DNA of 64,000 bases from Cymbidium sinense (lineage: Eukaryota > Streptophyta > Magnoliopsida > Asparagales > Orchidaceae): assembly GCA_021442155.1 (NCBI GenBank), contig CM038218.1:61222268-61286267 (forward strand). The letters run 5' to 3'. Made by a program: the position numbers and the translations under genes. Shown one piece after another: positions 60,590 through 64,000 of this stretch. Below the pieces are notes generated by a model. That model saw only the letters and a program-made list of their open reading frames with translations, was not told the origin of the DNA and did no database searches. How positions within the stretch are numbered: the stretch's first letter is position 1; each line of letters opens with the position of its first letter.

Positions 60590-61893
60590 CTATCCCTTAT
60601 TGATGCTGAACTCATCAAGAGACTTTCTCTTGAAGGGGAGGTTATCGTTGCCAAAATGGATAAGGAGATGGATCGGAGGCAATCATTCATAGACTACTTG
60701 AACACGTCAAACTACCTCAAGAAAAGTCACAAGCCCATCAGGTAAAACAGAGAGCTCTCTCCGATGCTCTTGTTGATGGCACCCTGTACTGATGATGCTT
60801 TGATCAAATGTGGTTACATTATTTAGATAAACACGAAGCCCATGGCATTATAACCGAGGTACATTTAGGTCTATACAGAGCACATCAATCCAGTCCGAAG
60901 ATGAAGATGAAAATTAAGAGACTAAGATACTACTGACCTTCGATGATTATAGACTGCATGGATGTAGCTAGGAGATGCCATCAATGTCATGTAAATGGTG
61001 TGGTCCTACATCAACCACCCAACATTCTACACCCTACATTGGCTTCATGGCCATTTGAGTGTTGATGCAATTATGGGTCTAGTGATCCTCCTTCTTCCAA
61101 GGATCATCGGTTCATCTTAGCCCACTACTTTTCCAAGTGGTGAGGCAATCCACTCGAGTCAGCTTAGCATGTGATTCAATTTTTCAGGAATCATATCGTA
61201 TATAGGTTCGGAGTGTCTCAATGAATTATATTCAATAATGGTACTGCATTCAAAAGCACCAAGATCAACAGCTTTGCCAGAAGACACATTAGATTGGAGA
61301 TACTCCGCCATATTCTACCCCAGAGCAAATGGCTTATCAGAAGCATTCAATAAAACTCTCATCCAAATACTAAAGAAGACTCTTGATGATAACAAGTGGC
61401 AGTGGAATGAGTAGTTGGTTGAAGCCTTGTGGGTATATTGCACCACACATCGAACTCCAACTTAGTCTACCCCATTTTCCTTATTGTATGGGTCTGAAGC
61501 CATTCTACCTTTAGAAGTTCAACTCCCGTCACTAAGGATAGCATTGGGTAGCAAGATCTGACAATGCAAGTTGTGTGGTTAGAAGAGCTCAAAGGTTTGG
61601 AGGAGAGTCGCCTATGGGCATGTTAGAATCTCGAGTTGTACAAAGCCAAAATGATTCAAGCTCACAAAAAGCTGGTCCGCCCTAGGTCTTTCCAAGTAGG
61701 AGAACTTGTGTTAGTCTTAAGGAGACCAATTGTTGCCCGTCAAAAGATGAGAGGTAAGTTTGAACCCACTTGGGAAGGCCCCTATGTCATAAAGAAGGCC
61801 TACTAAGGAGGATCTTATCAGCTCATTGATTGTAAAGGGGAACACTCGATGCTTCCAAATAATGGGCTCTATTTGAAGAAATATTACCCATAA
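60590..61893 (+). pseudogene. Integrase, decayed
   Basis: The HHCC zinc-binding part is readable: HGIITEVHLGLYRAHQSS and MIIDCMDVARRCHQCHVNG (about 60838-61000). The core follows with WPFE then VDAI in a shifted frame (the first catalytic Asp, near 61063). FGVSQ and NNGTAF come next, where the second catalytic Asp has become Asn. ANGLSEAFNKTL carries the Glu (near 61330). The C-terminal part reads FQVGELVLVLRRPIV and PTWEGPYVI, ending YLKKYYP with stop TAA at 61891-61893. It would have inserted the cDNA. At least four frame breaks and the lost Asp make it non-functional. Confidence 0.8.
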
Positions 61894-64000
61894 AATATGT
61901 TTGAAAATAATTATCAATAAAAGAACAAAAATTTGATTCCATTTCATTGAAATCTTCTCTTCTTTCAAAGTGTTGTTTGCTTATCTTGCAAATCCACTAT
62001 GGCGTGTCTAGGATAGGTGTAAGAGTCCCCTAGAGGCATCTTATCCCTCATTTACAACACAAACACAATCAAATACAATCTCCTTAGGCTATTAGAATAT
62101 GTGTGAGAGAACCCAAGTAGCATCCTATTTCGATTAGCACAACTGAGTTAGGTGTAAGAGTACCCGAGTGACATCCTTTCTTAGTGGGAATTTTGGTTGC
62201 CATCCATGGCACCATTTCATCTATTTTCCTAAGTGTGTTTATGGTAGGTGTGAGATAACCCAGGAGTCATCCTATTCTTTTAACACAAGCACAAAAATAA
62301 AGACATATCTTTTGACTCGGGCTATTTTGATGTGGGAGCAAGCCCCCTATGACACTCACTCATTAGCTGCTCTAGGTTGAGTTTACATACTATCTCACTT
62401 GTTCGGATGATGTGAGTCCCCACATTTTCTTCCTAACTTGATCATTACAAACCAACAAGCGCCTTGTTAGTTTGGTAGACTTCACTGCCCAGCTAGTAAG
62501 TTACCTCATGTTGATTTTGTTTTAAAAGATGTGAGTCTCCGAGCTTTCTTCTTGAACTAATCATTATGATATGACTAGGTCAAGTATATTTGATGTTTAG
62601 GATAAGTCCCCCAGAGGCTCCTTTCCTCTTGACTACATTTGAGTTGATGTAAGTCCCTAAGTGACATTCACTCATTAACCTAGTGGATGACACCACGAAA
62701 GGCAGACTATCCCCAAATTAGTTTGCTATAGGAGGATGTGAGTCCCCATGCTTTCATCCAAGGCTGATTATTGCAAACCGACGGGAACCTTAGGTTGGTT
62801 GATATTTGCTATGCTGACAGTGACTCACCCGGTGGATACACCACTCTTGGCATGTGAGCCCCCACACTTTCTACATGAGTTGGTCATTGAATACCTATTT
62901 GATATATGACTAACAATGTCATCTTCTCCAGGTTTTGGATTAAGCCCTTAGCATCCCTTCTCCCTATGGGCATTATATTTGGAGCACATCCTTTATGAGC
63001 CCATTTAGACACTACCTGGGTTACTCTTGGAGTGGACAGTCCCCCTTTCCTAGTAGCCACCCCTGTGGTTGGAGAATTTGTTCAGCGGATATGTAGATTC
63101 TCCCTTGGTTCAGTAAATCTGTGATAGGACTAGGTGATATAAGCTCCTTCTCAGTTTGATCCCTCACAAACTAACATGGTCCATGATAAATAAACTAAAC
63201 AAACAAACAAAATATTTGCTTGAGGATTAGGAATTCAAGCCCCCAAAGGGCCCCTTTTCCTAAGCAGACATCCTATCTTTAGGGCAGTGTCAACAAAACT
63301 CCCTATAGGAATTGCCTAACTACCTGAGTTGAGATAAATCCCTAGGTCAGTATTCACTATGTAGTCACCCTTAGGTTAGCTTCAATCTATTTTTCCATAA
63401 GCAGGTTACCCCAGTAGTCATTTCACTTTGGAATATGTAAGACTACTATGCATTCTTCTTAGGATGATTATCACAAACCAATAGGCAGCCCTAGGTCGGG
63501 TTTGATTTGTTGCCCAAAGCAACCGATCAACCCAGTGGTCTTTTTTAGAGGAAGAAGTGATTCCCCAAGCTTTCTTCCCCTAAATTGATCATTGCAAACT
63601 GAAAGGCACCCCTTTGATTGGATAGTTCTCCCCTCGACTGGGAAGCTACTCCCTTTGGTTCAGTAAATCTAAGATAGACCTAGGCTGATATAAGCTCATT
63701 CTTAGTGTGATTCATCACAAACCAATGGAATCCATCAAAATAAATTTAAAATGAAATTAATCTTTTGACTATCTTTGGGTTGATTTAAGTCCCCCAATGA
63801 CATTCACTCAATAGTTAGCCCTAGGTTGGGTTCGATTTATTGCCCAAAGTAACCGATCACCCTAGTGGTTCCTTATTTTGGAAGATGTGAGTCCCCGTGC
63901 TTTCTTCCTAACTTGAACATTGCAAATCAAAAGGTAATCCCTTTGGCTAGATAGTCTTACCTTATTGTTGGTAGACTACTCCCTTTGGATTGGTAAGTCT
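61894..64000 (+). repeat. 3' non-coding region with degenerate tandem repeats
   Basis: No coding capacity is seen. 'gatgtgagtcccc' with a following 'ctttcttcctaacttgatca' and 'ttgcaaac' recurs near 62405, 62739 and 63878, with variants at 62550 and 63555. 'ggttcagtaaatct' plus 'gatataagctc(c/a)ttctcag' recurs at 63105 and 63657, 552 bp apart. 'gcccaaag(c/t)aaccgatca' recurs near 63512 and 63842. Thus several interleaved repeat units make up a higher-order array. Elements of the Tat/Ogre lineage are known to carry tandem arrays between pol and the 3' LTR. No LTR start is seen before the window ends. Confidence 0.65.

Larger units (their letters stand above)
34549..64000 (+). mobile_element. 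Internal region of a Tat/Ogre-type Ty3/gypsy element
   Basis: The parts lie in order on the plus strand. Leader with hairpin arrays is at 34549-45140, interrupted by copy D. A decayed upstream frame, gag, protease, RT, RNase H, archaeal-type RNase H and integrase occupy 45161-61893, interrupted by copy E. A tandem-repeat-rich 3' region runs to the window end. The domain order, and a second RNase H between the first RNase H and integrase, are features of the Tat/Ogre lineage. All coding parts carry stops and frameshifts, so the copy is dead. Linking the leader to copy B and to the coding part is inference; the coding part alone is secure. No 3' LTR lies inside the window. Confidence 0.6.

Overview
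This window looks like nuclear DNA of a seed plant. It is AT-rich, has long (TA)n microsatellites, shows no intact gene, and is dominated by decayed transposable elements of typical plant lineages: a CACTA transposase relic and a Tat/Ogre-type Ty3/gypsy retrotransposon carrying a second, archaeal-type RNase H. I cannot name the species. No tRNA, rRNA or intact host protein gene could be supported.

Layout. Positions 1-10463 are AT-rich host-type DNA. They hold diverged dispersed repeats (1-3300, 6585-6960), a MITE-like element with an internal tandem duplication (3672-4591), fragments of a degraded gene on the minus strand (3310-5367) with a promoter-like GC-richer segment upstream (6040-6285), and a heavily decayed CACTA TNP2 transposase (about 7085-8079, minus). 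From 10464 to 59761 there are five copies (A-E) of one non-coding element of about 7-8.3 kb. They are A 10464-18754 (+), B 19505-34548 (+, split), C 22370-30564 (-, inside B), D 35693-42656 (-) and E 51799-59761 (-). Where preserved, the copies start TG, end CA and are flanked by 5-bp target duplications (A GCCTT; C AACAY; E ACTAC). That is the signature of LTRs, so A, C, D and E look like giant solo LTRs.

The Tat-type gag-protease-RT-RNaseH-aRH-integrase region (45161-61893, +) has many stops and frameshifts. Copy E splits its RNase H coding region exactly, with the ACTAC duplication on both sides. B lies upstream in the same orientation and has no target duplication at its downstream end. 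The simplest model is that B is the 5' LTR of this gag-pol element. The whole element would then exceed 30 kb once a matching 3' LTR beyond the window is counted, with C, D and E being later antisense insertions of its own LTR family.

Unusual structure. The leader between B and the gag region holds two arrays of short inverted repeats (about 34690-35035 and 42920-45035). In the second, some 25 units of about 77 bp each fold on themselves. The loop is conserved in most units, while the stem arms change from unit to unit and stay complementary. All five LTR copies also keep a palindromic pair of W-box motifs, a GGGGAG...CTCCCC-type palindrome, and 175-180-bp tandem repeats that each carry a hairpin. 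These conserved structures are the strongest candidates for something undescribed.
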